Part shown: in pieces, positions 24,705 to 34,280 of the stretch | How positions within the stretch are numbered: position 1 is the first letter of the stretch | Layout: every line of letters starts with the position of its first letter | Assembly (NCBI GenBank): GCA_023389195.1 | Contig: JAEWET010000021.1 | Span: forward strand, 89,310 to 153,309 | DNA length: 64,000 nt | DNA from: Aliihoeflea sp023389195 | Lineage (GTDB): Bacteria > Pseudomonadota > Alphaproteobacteria > Rhizobiales > Rhizobiaceae | Direction: 5' to 3' | The notes under the pieces: generated by a model | The model's input: the letters and a program-made list of their open reading frames with translations, nothing else | The model's database searches: none | What the model was told of the DNA's origin: nothing | Made by a program: the position numbers and the translations under genes

Positions 24705-25763
24705 CTAGCGAATGGCCGTCGGGTTGATGATGGCCTGGACGCCGCCCGTCATCTTCGAATGGCCGAGAACGAACATGAATTCGGACACGCCGTCGGCGAC
24801 GAGTTCCTCGGTGTTCATGTTCTCCAGGATGTAGATGCCGTTCTTCGCGATCAGCTCCTGATGGACCTCGAAGACGCCGGTGCCTTCCTCGAAGGGAATG
24901 ACCTCCAGCCCCCAGGTATCGGCGCCGACCGCGATCACGTTCTGCTCGGCGAGCCAGCGCGCGCCGTCGAGGCCGAGGCCGGGTTCGGAGGTGATGTAGC
25001 GCTCATCGTCGTTGCCGACGAGCGACAGCCAGCCCGTATAAAACAGCACCACGTCGCCCTCGCGGATCTCGACGCCCTGCTTCTCGGCCTGCGCCTGGAT
25101 TTCGGCGCTGTTGAACGCGGTGCCTTCTGCCAGCATCTCCTCGCCGAAATGGTCGGTCATGTCGAGGACGACACCGCGCGTGACGATGTTCGGCACCTTC
25201 TCGATGCCGAGCTTCGTCAGCCCGTCGGCCTGCACGAAAAGGCTGTTCTTGTGGCAGTTGTAGTAGACGTTGTTGACGCCGATATGCCCCAGCCCGTCGA
25301 TCTGCGAGCCGGTGCCGACATAGCCCATATAGATGTCGTCATTGTAGTTGGTGTTGGTCGGCCCGAGCCCGACGCCGCCGGTCTGGCCCGGCTGGTTGAT
25401 GACCAGCGCCCAGGAGCGCGGCCCGAAGGCGGGCGTGTCCTTGTTGACCTCGACGCCGAGCGAATAGGTCTTGCCTTCGGTGACGAGTTCGGCGGCCGCA
25501 AGCGCGAGTTCCGGCGACAGCAGATTGGCCGCGCCGATCTCGTCTTCCGGCCCCCATTTCGACTTGCACCATTCGGGCGCGTCGGGCGCGTTGGCCGGCC
25601 ATTCCTCGGCGGCGGCGGCATCCGCCGGCGCCGCGCTTTCTTCCTGCGCGGCCTCAGGCGCCGCATCGTCTTCGGTGTCGGTGTCCTGCGCAAGCGCGCC
25701 GGTCGAGATCAGCGCCGCGGATGCGAGCGCCAGAAGGGGCAGGCGGTATGAATGCGAAAACAT
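24705..25763 (-). CDS. Secreted cyclase-family protein (kynurenine-formamidase-like fold)
   Basis: The 352-residue protein has a signal peptide (MFSHSYRLPLLALASAALISTGALAQ), then a low-complexity acidic Ala/Glu linker of about 35 residues, then a cyclase domain with GSQIDGLGHIG. In place of the usual HxGTHxDxPxH metal motif it reads YVGTGSQIDGLGH, keeping Asp and the last His but not the first His pair. Start ATG 25763 has GGGAGG six bases upstream, better than a start at 25787. It follows the SDR gene at the end of the Liv/ALDH set and may be a periplasmic hydrolase or lactonase; this is a guess. Confidence 0.8.
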   Translation of the reverse strand: MFSHSYRLPLLALASAALISTGALAQDTDTEDDAAPEAAQEESAAPADAAAAEEWPANAPDAPEWCKSKWGPEDEIGAANLLSPELALAAAELVTEGKTYSLGVEVNKDTPAFGPRSWALVINQPGQTGGVGLGPTNTNYNDDIYMGYVGTGSQIDGLGHIGVNNVYYNCHKNSLFVQADGLTKLGIEKVPNIVTRGVVLDMTDHFGEEMLAEGTAFNSAEIQAQAEKQGVEIREGDVVLFYTGWLSLVGNDDERYITSEPGLGLDGARWLAEQNVIAVGADTWGLEVIPFEEGTGVFEVHQELIAKNGIYILENMNTEELVADGVSEFMFVLGHSKMTGGVQAIINPTAIR

Positions 25764-25875
25764 GTTCGTCCTCCCTGACGAAATCATGGCGGGGAGGCGG
25801 TCGCCGGCCCCGCAAGGCTAGTCGATTGGCATTTTCGTCTTCGTTCCTGTCTGTGCCTGCCCTCCTCGCTTCTCG

Positions 25876-26622
25876 TCAGATCGTGCGGCCGCCATCCACT
25901 TCGAGGATGACGCCGGTGATGAACTCGGCCTCGTCGGATGCCAGATAGAGGCAGGCATTGGCGATGTCCTTCGGCGTCGACATGCGGCCGAGCGGAATGG
26001 TCGAGACGAATTTCGCGCGGTTTTCCGGCGTGTCCTCGACGCCCATGAAGGCGGACAGGAGACCGGTCGCGCCCATGACCGGGGCGACGCAGTTGACGCG
26101 GATCTTGTCGGGCGCAAGCTCGACGGCCATCGAGCGCGACAACAGGTTCACCGCGCCCTTGGTCGAATTGTACCAGGTGAGGCCCGGACGCGGCCGGATG
26201 CCGGCGGTCGAGCCGACATTGATGATCGCGCCGCCGCCCTGCGCGCGCATGACTGGAATGGTCGCCGCCGTCATGTGGAAGATCGACTTGACGTTGATCG
26301 CGTAGACCTTGTCGAACTCGTCTTCCGTCACCTCCATGATCGGCTTGTTGCGGTGGGTCCAGCCGGCATTGTTGACGACGATGTCGAGCCGGCCGCCCTG
26401 CGTGGCGGCTTCCACGGCACGCTTGATGTCGGCCGCCTTCGTCACGTCGCCGCCGACGGCGACCGCGCCATTGCCGCAGGCTTCGGCCTGAGCCTTCGCA
26501 CCGGCTTCGTTCAGATCCATGATGGTGACGCGGGCGCCCTCACGCGCGAATGTCGCCGCGATCTCCGCCCCGAAGCCGGAGGCTCCGCCCGTCACCAGTG
26601 CCGTCTTTCCCTGCAAACGCAT
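25876..26622 (-). CDS. Short-chain dehydrogenase/reductase (SDR)
   Basis: The 248-residue classical SDR has TGGASGFG (cofactor), NNAGW, Ser in NVGSTAGI, and YNSTK (catalytic Tyr/Lys). It ends FITGVILEVDGGRTI. It resembles 3-oxoacyl-ACP-reductase- and glucose-dehydrogenase-like SDRs, but the substrate is not determinable. It lies 62 bases after the aldehyde dehydrogenase gene and likely shares its transcript. Confidence 0.88.
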   Translation of the reverse strand: MRLQGKTALVTGGASGFGAEIAATFAREGARVTIMDLNEAGAKAQAEACGNGAVAVGGDVTKAADIKRAVEAATQGGRLDIVVNNAGWTHRNKPIMEVTEDEFDKVYAINVKSIFHMTAATIPVMRAQGGGAIINVGSTAGIRPRPGLTWYNSTKGAVNLLSRSMAVELAPDKIRVNCVAPVMGATGLLSAFMGVEDTPENRAKFVSTIPLGRMSTPKDIANACLYLASDEAEFITGVILEVDGGRTI

Positions 26623-26684
26623 AATCAGTTCTTTCCTTCAAAATCGATGGTGGAGCGGCACGTCGCCGCCCGAAACGATGGCAT

Positions 26685-28162
26685 CTAGTCGTGTTTGACG
26701 ACGATGGTCTTGACGACGGAGAGGTCCTTCAGCGCCTCGAAGCCTTTCTCGCGGCCATGGCCGGACTTCTTCATGCCGCCGAAGGGAAGCTCGATGCCGC
26801 CGCCCGCGCCATAGGCGTTGACGTAGACCTGGCCGGCGCGGACCTTGCGGGCGACGCGGGTCGCGCGATTGGCGTTCTGGGTCCACACGCCTGCAACGAG
26901 GCCGTAATCGGTGCCGTTGGCGAGCGCCACGCCGTCCGCCTCATCCTCGAACGGGATGACGGAGAGGACCGGCCCGAACACTTCATCGAGCGCCAGCGCA
27001 TTGTCGCGCGGCACGCGGCCGAACATCTTCGGCGCGACATAGTAGCCGCCTTCGGGAACGCCATCGGCGATGCTGCCCTCGGCGATCACCTCGATGCCGT
27101 CATTGCCGGCGTTGCCGCAGAAGCGCTCGACGCGGCGCTTCTGGCCGGGATTGATGACCGGGCCGAGGTCGAGGTCCATGTCCGGCGTGCCGGCGGTGAG
27201 TTTGGCGAACCGTTCGGCGACGGCGCCGACGATGCGGTCATAGCCGGATTTTTCGACCAAGAGACGCGAGCCGGCCGAGCAGGTCTGGCCGGCGTTCTGG
27301 ACGATGGCGTTGACGAGCGAGGGCAGCGCCGCGTCGAGATCGACATCGGCGAAGACCACCTGAGGCGACTTGCCGCCCAGTTCCAGCGTGCAGCCGATAT
27401 GGTTCTTCGCCGCCGCGATCTGCACCATCGTGCCGACTTCCGGGCTGCCGGTGAAGGACAGGAAGTCGAAGCCGCGATGGGCGGTGAGCGCCGCGCCGGC
27501 CTCTTCGCCGGTGCCCGGCACGATGTTGATCGCGCCTTCCGGGAAGCCGACTTCGGCGGCGAGTTCGGCCAGCCGCAGCGGGGTCAGGCAGGCATCTTCC
27601 GCTGGTTTCATCACGGTGGCGTTGCCGACCGCGAGCGCCGGGCCGAGCGTGCGGCCGAACATCTGCGCGGGATAGTTCCAGGGAATGATCTGTCCGGTGA
27701 CGCCGTGCGGCACGCGCTCGGTCAGCGCCAGATAGCCGTTGAGGAATGGGATCGTGTCGCCATGCACCTTGTCGGCGGCGCCGCCATAGAACTCGAAATA
27801 GCGCGCGCAGGCGACGATGTCGGCGCGGGCCTGCTTCAGCGGCTTGCCGCAGTCGAGCGCCTCGAGCGCGGTGAGTTCGTCGGCATGGTCCTCGATCGCG
27901 CGCGACAGCTTCAAAAGAAGCCGCCCACGCTCGACGGCGGTGAGCCGGCCCCATGCGCCTTGCTCGAAGGCGCGGCGGGCGGCCTTGTAGGCACGGTCGA
28001 CATCGCCCGCGCTGCCGGCCGCGATGCGCGCGACGACGGCGCCGGTCGCTGGCGCATGGACGTCGACCGTCCGGCCGGTTTCGTTAGCGTGCCATTTGTT
28101 GTCGACGAAGATGCCCTTGGCTTCCATGATCTGGCCGGCGGCGGGTTTGGACTGGATGTTCA

Positions 28163-28163
<1 letters not shown>
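26685..28163 (-). CDS. Aldehyde dehydrogenase (NAD(P)-dependent)
   Basis: The 492-residue ALDH has PWNYPAQMFGRTLGPALAVGN, FTGSPEVG (cofactor turn), ELGGKSPQVVFADVDLD (catalytic Glu) and GQTCSAGSRLLVE (catalytic Cys), all intact. It oxidises an aldehyde to the acid. Its ATG shares one base with the livF stop (TGATG), so it is translationally coupled to the ABC transporter. That ties its substrate to what the transporter imports. Confidence 0.94.
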
Positions 28164-28837
<674 letters not shown>

Positions 28838-28839
28838 GA

Positions 28840-29580
28840 TCAGCTCCCGATCACGGTGCGGATGACTTCGGGGTCGGTCAGCACTTCGTCCGGCGGGCCT
28901 TCCTTCTGGATGCGGCCCGAACTCCACACTGCGACGCGATTGGCGTAGCGCGAGACCATTTCCATGTCGTGCTCGACGAAGACGGAGGTGACCTTCTGCG
29001 CCCGCAAAGCGCCGATCAGCGTGTCCATGATGGCGAATTTCTCCGACGAGGCGACGCCGGAGGTCGGCTCGTCCATCAGGAGCACGGCCGGTTTCAGCGC
29101 CAGAGCCAGCGCGATGTCGACAAGCTTGCGCTTGCCTTCGGGAAGTTCGGAAGCGACGCGGTCCTTGACGTCGGAACAGCCGACCTGCTCCAGGATCGCC
29201 TCGGCTTCGGCGCGCTGGGGAATGTCGGCAAGGCGCGTGAACATGCCGAGCCGACCCGCCCGGGACGCCGACGCCAGAAGCATGTTCTCCAGCACCGTCT
29301 GCTCGGCGAAGAGTTGCGGAATCTGGAAGGCGCGGGCGATGCCGAGCCGCGTGATGGCACGCGGCGAGGAACCGAGCAGCTCCCTGCCCTGGAAGGTGAC
29401 CCGGCCGGCCTGCGGCTTCAGATAGCCGGTGCAGATGTTGAGGAAGGTGGTCTTGCCGGCGCCGTTCGGGCCGATGATGGCGAGGTGGTCGCCCTCGAAG
29501 ACGTCGAGCGCGACGCCGTCGGCCGCCACCACGCCGCCGAAGCGGATTTCGATGTCGCGTGCGGACAGGAGCGCATTCAT
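28840..29580 (-). CDS. livG: Branched-chain amino-acid-type ABC transporter ATPase LivG
   Basis: The 246-residue ATPase has GPNGAGKTTFLNICTGY (Walker A), the LivG-type ARAFQIPQLFAEQTVLENMLL and VLLMDEPTSGVAS (Walker B). The signature loop is divergent (LPEGKRKLVDIALAL, where LSGGQ or LPYGQQR is usual). ATG 29580 overlaps the livM stop by four bases (ATGA). It partners LivF, LivH and LivM. Confidence 0.9.
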   Translation of the reverse strand: MNALLSARDIEIRFGGVVAADGVALDVFEGDHLAIIGPNGAGKTTFLNICTGYLKPQAGRVTFQGRELLGSSPRAITRLGIARAFQIPQLFAEQTVLENMLLASASRAGRLGMFTRLADIPQRAEAEAILEQVGCSDVKDRVASELPEGKRKLVDIALALALKPAVLLMDEPTSGVASSEKFAIMDTLIGALRAQKVTSVFVEHDMEMVSRYANRVAVWSSGRIQKEGPPDEVLTDPEVIRTVIGS

Positions 29581-30569
29581 CGCACCGCCTCCTTGGCTTG
29601 GCCGAGCGGGCTCGGCTTCTCCCTCGTCCGCCGGCCGCGCCAGCGATTGCCGACATTGACCAGCGAGCCGACGATGCCCGCCGGCGCGAACAGGATGATG
29701 CCGAGCAGCATCAGGCCGAGCGTGAGCTGCCACGTATCGCCGAGATAGGCGGCGGCGGTAACGCGGATGAACTCGAACGAGAACGATCCGGCGAGCGCGC
29801 CAAGCACCTGCCCTGCCCCGCCGAGGATGGCGACGAAGACGAACTCGCCCGAGCGCGTCCAGTAGGCATAGTCGGGCGTGGCGATGCCCTGGAAGACGCC
29901 CACCAGCGCGCCGCCGACGCCGGCAAGCGCGGCCGAGGCGACATAGACGACGAGCAGCGTGCGGCGCGGCGAGATGCCGAGATATTCGACCCGCGTCTCG
30001 TTGCTCTTGATCGCCTTCATCGCATGGCCGACCGGGCTGTCCATCAGCCGCCAGGCGCCGAAGATGGCGAGCGCGAGAAGGGCGAGGGAGACGTAGTAGA
30101 TGCCGAACTCGTAATTGGCGCGCGACATCTCCTGCCCCAGCAGTGTGGGACGCGAGATGCGCAGCCCGTCCGACCCACCGGTGATGTGGATGAATTTCTC
30201 CAGGAGCGAGAATAGCACCATCGAAAAGGCGAGGTTGAGCATGGCGAAGAAGATGTAGCGGTAGCGCACGACAAAGATGCCGACGAAGAGGCCGGCGACC
30301 ACCGATGTGGCGAGCGCGGCGAGAAGCAGCAGGAAGAGTTCGCCCCCGCCGCCCATCCAGCGGCCGACGAAGCCGGCCGTGTAGGCGCCGATGGCGAAGA
30401 ACATCGCATGACCGAACGAAACCTGTCCCGCCTGAAGCAGAAGGATGATGCCGATCACCGGTAGCGCCTTGGCGAAGACGATCGTCAGGAACGCGTCCCA
30501 TTGGGGGAAAACCAGCGGATTGAGCGCGGCGAGGAGAACGATCGCAGGGAAGATCACGCGCATCAGCAT
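29577..30569 (-). CDS. livM: Branched-chain amino-acid-type ABC permease LivM
   Basis: The 330-residue membrane protein has about nine hydrophobic segments, GQVSFGHAMFFAIGAYTAGF (family hallmark), the loop AIKSNETRVEYLGISPRRT and TRSGEFVFVAILGGAGQVLGALAGS. It forms the channel with LivH. ATG 30569 overlaps the livH stop by one base (TGATG). Confidence 0.94.
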   Translation of the reverse strand: MLMRVIFPAIVLLAALNPLVFPQWDAFLTIVFAKALPVIGIILLLQAGQVSFGHAMFFAIGAYTAGFVGRWMGGGGELFLLLLAALATSVVAGLFVGIFVVRYRYIFFAMLNLAFSMVLFSLLEKFIHITGGSDGLRISRPTLLGQEMSRANYEFGIYYVSLALLALAIFGAWRLMDSPVGHAMKAIKSNETRVEYLGISPRRTLLVVYVASAALAGVGGALVGVFQGIATPDYAYWTRSGEFVFVAILGGAGQVLGALAGSFSFEFIRVTAAAYLGDTWQLTLGLMLLGIILFAPAGIVGSLVNVGNRWRGRRTREKPSPLGQAKEAVR

Positions 30570-31474
30570 CAGATCTTCCTCGCCGTCGTCTTGCCGAAGA
30601 GGCCTTCGGGCCGGATCAGGAGAACGAGGACCATGATGAGGTAGGGCATGACGACCTCGAATTCGGGCGCGAAGAACACCGCCATCGACCGACCGAGCCC
30701 GATGAGCAGCGCCGCGATGGCCGCACCCTCGATCTGGCCGAGACCGGCGGTCGCCGCGACGGCGAAGGAGAGCACGATCATCTCCGCCCCCATGCCCGGC
30801 AGGACGGAAGTGGTGGGCGAGGCGAGCGCGCCGCCGAGCGAGGCCAGCGTCACGCCGATGACGAAGGTGAGGAAGAACACCCGCCGCGCATTGATGCCGA
30901 TCGCCGTCGCCGCCTCGCGGTCCTCCGTCACCGCGACGATGACCGAGCCGGCGAGCGTGTAGCGCAGGAAGAAGCGCAGACCGAACAGTACGGCGAGCGC
31001 GACCAGCGGCAGGAACAGTGTCTGGTAGGCGGTGTAGGTGATGCCCGCGACATTGACGTTGCCGAGTTGGCGCAGCGGATCGGAGTAGAAATAGGGCTGC
31101 ACGCCCCAGACGAGACGCTGGACGTTTTCCAGCATCATGAAGACGGCGAAGGTGACGAGAAGCTGCAGCGTCTCCTCGTAGCCGTAGATGCGCTGGAGCA
31201 GGAACCGCTCCATCAGCCCGCCGACCGTGATGCCGACCACCGCCGCCGCGACGATGAACATCGGGAAGGCGAGCCAGGGCGACAGGCCCATGCCGGCCAT
31301 GGCGATGCCGAGGCTGGCTGCGGCGTAGGCGCCGAGCGCGTAGAACGAGCCATGCGCCACGTTGAGGATGCGCATGACGCCGAAGACGAGCGTCATGCCG
31401 ACGGCGACGAGGAAGACGAGCGCCCCGTAGGCGATGCCGTCAAGCGCGGCGAGAACGAGAATCTGCAGGGACAT
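30569..31474 (-). CDS. livH: Branched-chain amino-acid-type ABC permease LivH
   Basis: The 301-residue membrane protein has LNVAHGSFYALGAYAAASLG near the start, the EAA-like loop TEDREAATAIGINARRVFFLTFVIG, and GLGQIEGAAIAALLIGLGRS. The start is ATG 31474 (MSLQILVLAALDGIAYG); an upstream in-frame extension covers the intergenic stem-loop and is rejected. No strong ribosome site is seen, so translation may depend on the leader structure. Confidence 0.93.
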   Translation of the reverse strand: MSLQILVLAALDGIAYGALVFLVAVGMTLVFGVMRILNVAHGSFYALGAYAAASLGIAMAGMGLSPWLAFPMFIVAAAVVGITVGGLMERFLLQRIYGYEETLQLLVTFAVFMMLENVQRLVWGVQPYFYSDPLRQLGNVNVAGITYTAYQTLFLPLVALAVLFGLRFFLRYTLAGSVIVAVTEDREAATAIGINARRVFFLTFVIGVTLASLGGALASPTTSVLPGMGAEMIVLSFAVAATAGLGQIEGAAIAALLIGLGRSMAVFFAPEFEVVMPYLIMVLVLLIRPEGLFGKTTARKI

Positions 31475-31517
31475 GGGCCGTTCGGGGCCTTTGCACAAAT
31501 GAGCGGGAACGATGCGG

Positions 31518-31557
31518 CCGCCGCGCCTTCGCATGCGGGGATGCAAAGGCGCGGCGG
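31518..31557 (-). other. Strong stem-loop between livJ and livH
   Basis: CCGCCGCGCCTT (31518-31529) pairs perfectly over 12 bp with AAGGCGCGGCGG (31546-31557). It continues as GCAT/ATGC after one mismatch, around a 6-base loop. No T run follows. Similar stems between binding-protein and permease genes limit downstream expression or protect the upstream mRNA 3' end, giving excess binding protein. Confidence 0.65.
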
Positions 31558-31567
31558 TTGGGGAGGA

Positions 31568-32872
31568 TTATTCCTCGTGCTTGTATTCGCTCGCCTCGGT
31601 CTCGATGAAGGACGCATCGAGCGTGCCGATCCATTCGAGCGAGTTTTCGCCGGGCGGCGCCATGATGCCTTCCGCGTCGAAGATCATCATGTCGTCGATG
31701 ATCGGGAAGTCGTAGCCCTCGACCGTGCGCGACACGCCCATCAACTGCGCTTCGAGCGCCTGGTTGTCCTCACGGATGGTGAGCGGTCGGCCATAGCCCT
31801 TGAATTCGAGCCCTTCCATCGCCGCGATGACCTGGGCGCGATCCGGGAAGTCGCCACCATTGGCCTCGGCCGCCTTGTCGTAGGCCGCCTGCAACGCGGC
31901 GAAGGCCTGCGCCATGTGGAACACCGAGTAGATCGGGTAGGCGCCCGTCTTCTCCCTGAACTTGTCGACGAAGGCCTTCATGTCCTCGTCGTCCTTGGTC
32001 TCGGGATGCAGGAAGTAGTGGTCGCCGCGCGCGCCGACGATGACGCCGTCCGGCAGAACGCCGCCCAGACGCTGGATCGACGATTCGGCCAGCGGCAGGA
32101 CGAAGGTCGAGTTGTTGAAGAGACCGCGCTGGTTGGCCTGCTGCACGAAGGTGTCGAGATCGCCGCCCCACGAGGTCGACAGGATGACGTCGGGCTGGGT
32201 GGCGAGAAGGCGCGAAATCTCGGCCGAGAAATCCGGTGCGCCAAGGCGCGGGAAGAGCTCGGCCACGATCTCGACCTCGGGCTTCAGCTTCTTCAGCGCC
32301 GCCGAGAACAGCTCCCAGCTATCGCGGCCCCAGGCATAGTCCTGGTTGACGACGGCGATCGTCTCGAAATCCGGCTTGGTCTTCAAAAGGTAGAGCAGCG
32401 CCGCCATCATCTCGGGCGTCGCATTGGCCTGCGTGCGGAAATTATAGGTCGATTCCTCTTCCTCGAAGATGCGCTGCGTGCCGCAATCCCAGAGGATGTT
32501 GAGGACTTCGAGATCTTCCATCAGCGGCGTCAGGTTGATGCAGTTGCCCGACGAGATCGACGCCATCATCACGTCGACGTCCTCGTCCTGGACGAGACGG
32601 CGCACTTCGGTCGTCAGCGCCTCGGCACCCGCGCCTTCGTCGACGAAGAAGAGCTGCACCTGCGCGCCCTGGATACCGCCGGCGGCGTTGATGTCCTCGG
32701 CAATCATCTGCGCTGCGGCCTGGGCCGGCACGCCGAACACCGACGCTGCGCCCGAGGTGAACGTCGTGATGCCGATCTTGATGTTTTCCGGCGCGTCCTG
32801 CGCCATTGCGGGTTGTGCCACGGCAAGCGCGAACGCGGCTGCCAGCGACGATAGGACGAGTTTGCCTTTCAC
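31568..32872 (-). CDS. livJ: Branched-chain amino-acid-type ABC substrate-binding protein (LivJ/LivK family)
   Basis: The 434-residue periplasmic protein has a signal peptide VKGKLVLSSLAAAFALAVAQPAMAQ and a type I periplasmic-binding fold: IKIGITTFTSGAASVFGVPAQAAAQMIAEDINAAGGIQG is the family start. The start is GTG 32872, with GGGAGG five bases upstream. ATGs farther upstream (32902) would bury the signal peptide. It delivers substrate to LivHMGF. It is divergent from the zinc alcohol dehydrogenase gene. Confidence 0.92.
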   Translation of the reverse strand: MKGKLVLSSLAAAFALAVAQPAMAQDAPENIKIGITTFTSGAASVFGVPAQAAAQMIAEDINAAGGIQGAQVQLFFVDEGAGAEALTTEVRRLVQDEDVDVMMASISSGNCINLTPLMEDLEVLNILWDCGTQRIFEEEESTYNFRTQANATPEMMAALLYLLKTKPDFETIAVVNQDYAWGRDSWELFSAALKKLKPEVEIVAELFPRLGAPDFSAEISRLLATQPDVILSTSWGGDLDTFVQQANQRGLFNNSTFVLPLAESSIQRLGGVLPDGVIVGARGDHYFLHPETKDDEDMKAFVDKFREKTGAYPIYSVFHMAQAFAALQAAYDKAAEANGGDFPDRAQVIAAMEGLEFKGYGRPLTIREDNQALEAQLMGVSRTVEGYDFPIIDDMMIFDAEGIMAPPGENSLEWIGTLDASFIETEASEYKHEE

Positions 32873-33106
32873 GAATTCCTCCCAGAATTTGCGACGGCGC
32901 ATCTGCTGCGCACGTTCCTCCACTTCAGGATGGTTCCCGGTTTGAAATTGGAACGCAAAGACAGATTTGCTTGAATCGCTATAACGCCTTCTTATGGCGG
33001 ACGCGACGTCGCCCCCATGCCTGGCTTATGGCTTCCATATCGCTTTCCTATTGGCGCCGGGCGCCGTGAACGGCAATCCTGCGCGTCGGCACAAGGGAGG
33101 GACATC

Positions 33107-34258
33107 ATGGCCGCCGTCACATCGGGATCGACGACACGCACACGCGCGACCGTGCTGCGAAACGCACCCGCTACCCGTCCCTACGCGCAGTCCCGCCCCC
33201 TCTCGGTCGAGGAGATCGAACTCGACGCGCCAGGCCCCGGCGAGGTTCTCGTGGCAATCAAGGCTGCGGGGCTTTGCCATTCGGACCTATCCGTCATCAA
33301 TGGCGACCGGCCGCGACCGCTGCCGATGGCACTCGGCCATGAAGCGGCCGGCATCGTCGAACAGCTCGGCGAAGGCGTGCGCGACCTCGAAGTGGGCGAC
33401 CACGTGGTGATGGTGTTCATGCCGTCCTGCGGCCATTGCGTCCCCTGCGCGGAAGGCCGGCCCGCGCTGTGCGAACCGGGGGCGGCGGCGAACGGCGCCG
33501 GCACGCTGCTGGGCGGCGCGATACGGCTGAGGAGCCATGGCCAACCGATGTTCCACCATGTCGGCGTTTCGGCATTCGCCGGACACGCCGTCGTCTCGCG
33601 CACCTCTCTGGTCCGCATCGACAAGGACATCGTCTTCGAGCACGCCGCGCTTTTCGGCTGCGCGGTGCTGACCGGTGTCGGAGCGGTCGTCAACACGTCA
33701 GGCCTGAAGGCCGGCCAGTCCGTCGCGATCGTCGGCCTCGGCGGCGTGGGGCTCGCCGCCCTGTTGGGTGCACGAGCCGCCGGTGCTTCCATCATCGTCG
33801 CAGCCGACCTGATGCCCGAAAAGCTGGCGCTGGCCCGCGAACTCGGCGCCACCCACACGGTCGATCCGCGCGACGAGGCGGCAGTGGAGCACATCAGGAC
33901 CATTACGCGCGGCGGTGTCGACGCGGCAGTCGAACTCGCCGGCTCCGTGCCTGCCCTCGAATTTGCCTACCGCATCACCCGAAGGGGCGGAACGACAGTG
34001 ACCGGCGGGCTCGCCAATCCGGCGAGCCGGGTGTCGATCCAGCACGTCTCGCTCGTCGCCGAAGAGCGGACGCTCAAGGGCAGCTATATCGGCAGTTGTA
34101 TCCCCTCGCGCGATATTCCCCGATACATCGAGATGTTCCGGCGCGGCATCCTGCCGGTCGACAGGCTCATGTCCGGCACCGGGCCGCTCGAAGGCATCAA
34201 CGAGGCCCTGGACGAGCTCGAGGCCGGCCGGGTCATCCGCTACGTCTTTCTGCCTTGA
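33107..34258 (+). CDS. Zinc-dependent alcohol dehydrogenase (MDR family)
   Basis: The 383-residue enzyme has catalytic-zinc ligands Cys57 (GLCHSD), His78-Glu79 (GHE) and Cys185 (FGCAVLTG). Structural-zinc cysteines are 108, 111, 114 and 122, and the Rossmann motif is VGLGGVGLAALLGARAAG. It belongs to class III-like alcohol dehydrogenases but lacks hallmarks needed to call it glutathione-dependent formaldehyde dehydrogenase. ATG 33107 has GGGAGG about five bases upstream. It is divergent from the Liv operon and could feed the aldehyde dehydrogenase there. Confidence 0.92.
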   Translation: MAAVTSGSTTRTRATVLRNAPATRPYAQSRPLSVEEIELDAPGPGEVLVAIKAAGLCHSDLSVINGDRPRPLPMALGHEAAGIVEQLGEGVRDLEVGDHVVMVFMPSCGHCVPCAEGRPALCEPGAAANGAGTLLGGAIRLRSHGQPMFHHVGVSAFAGHAVVSRTSLVRIDKDIVFEHAALFGCAVLTGVGAVVNTSGLKAGQSVAIVGLGGVGLAALLGARAAGASIIVAADLMPEKLALARELGATHTVDPRDEAAVEHIRTITRGGVDAAVELAGSVPALEFAYRITRRGGTTVTGGLANPASRVSIQHVSLVAEERTLKGSYIGSCIPSRDIPRYIEMFRRGILPVDRLMSGTGPLEGINEALDELEAGRVIRYVFLP

Positions 34259-34280
34259 GGCCCGGCGATCCGGCACATAT

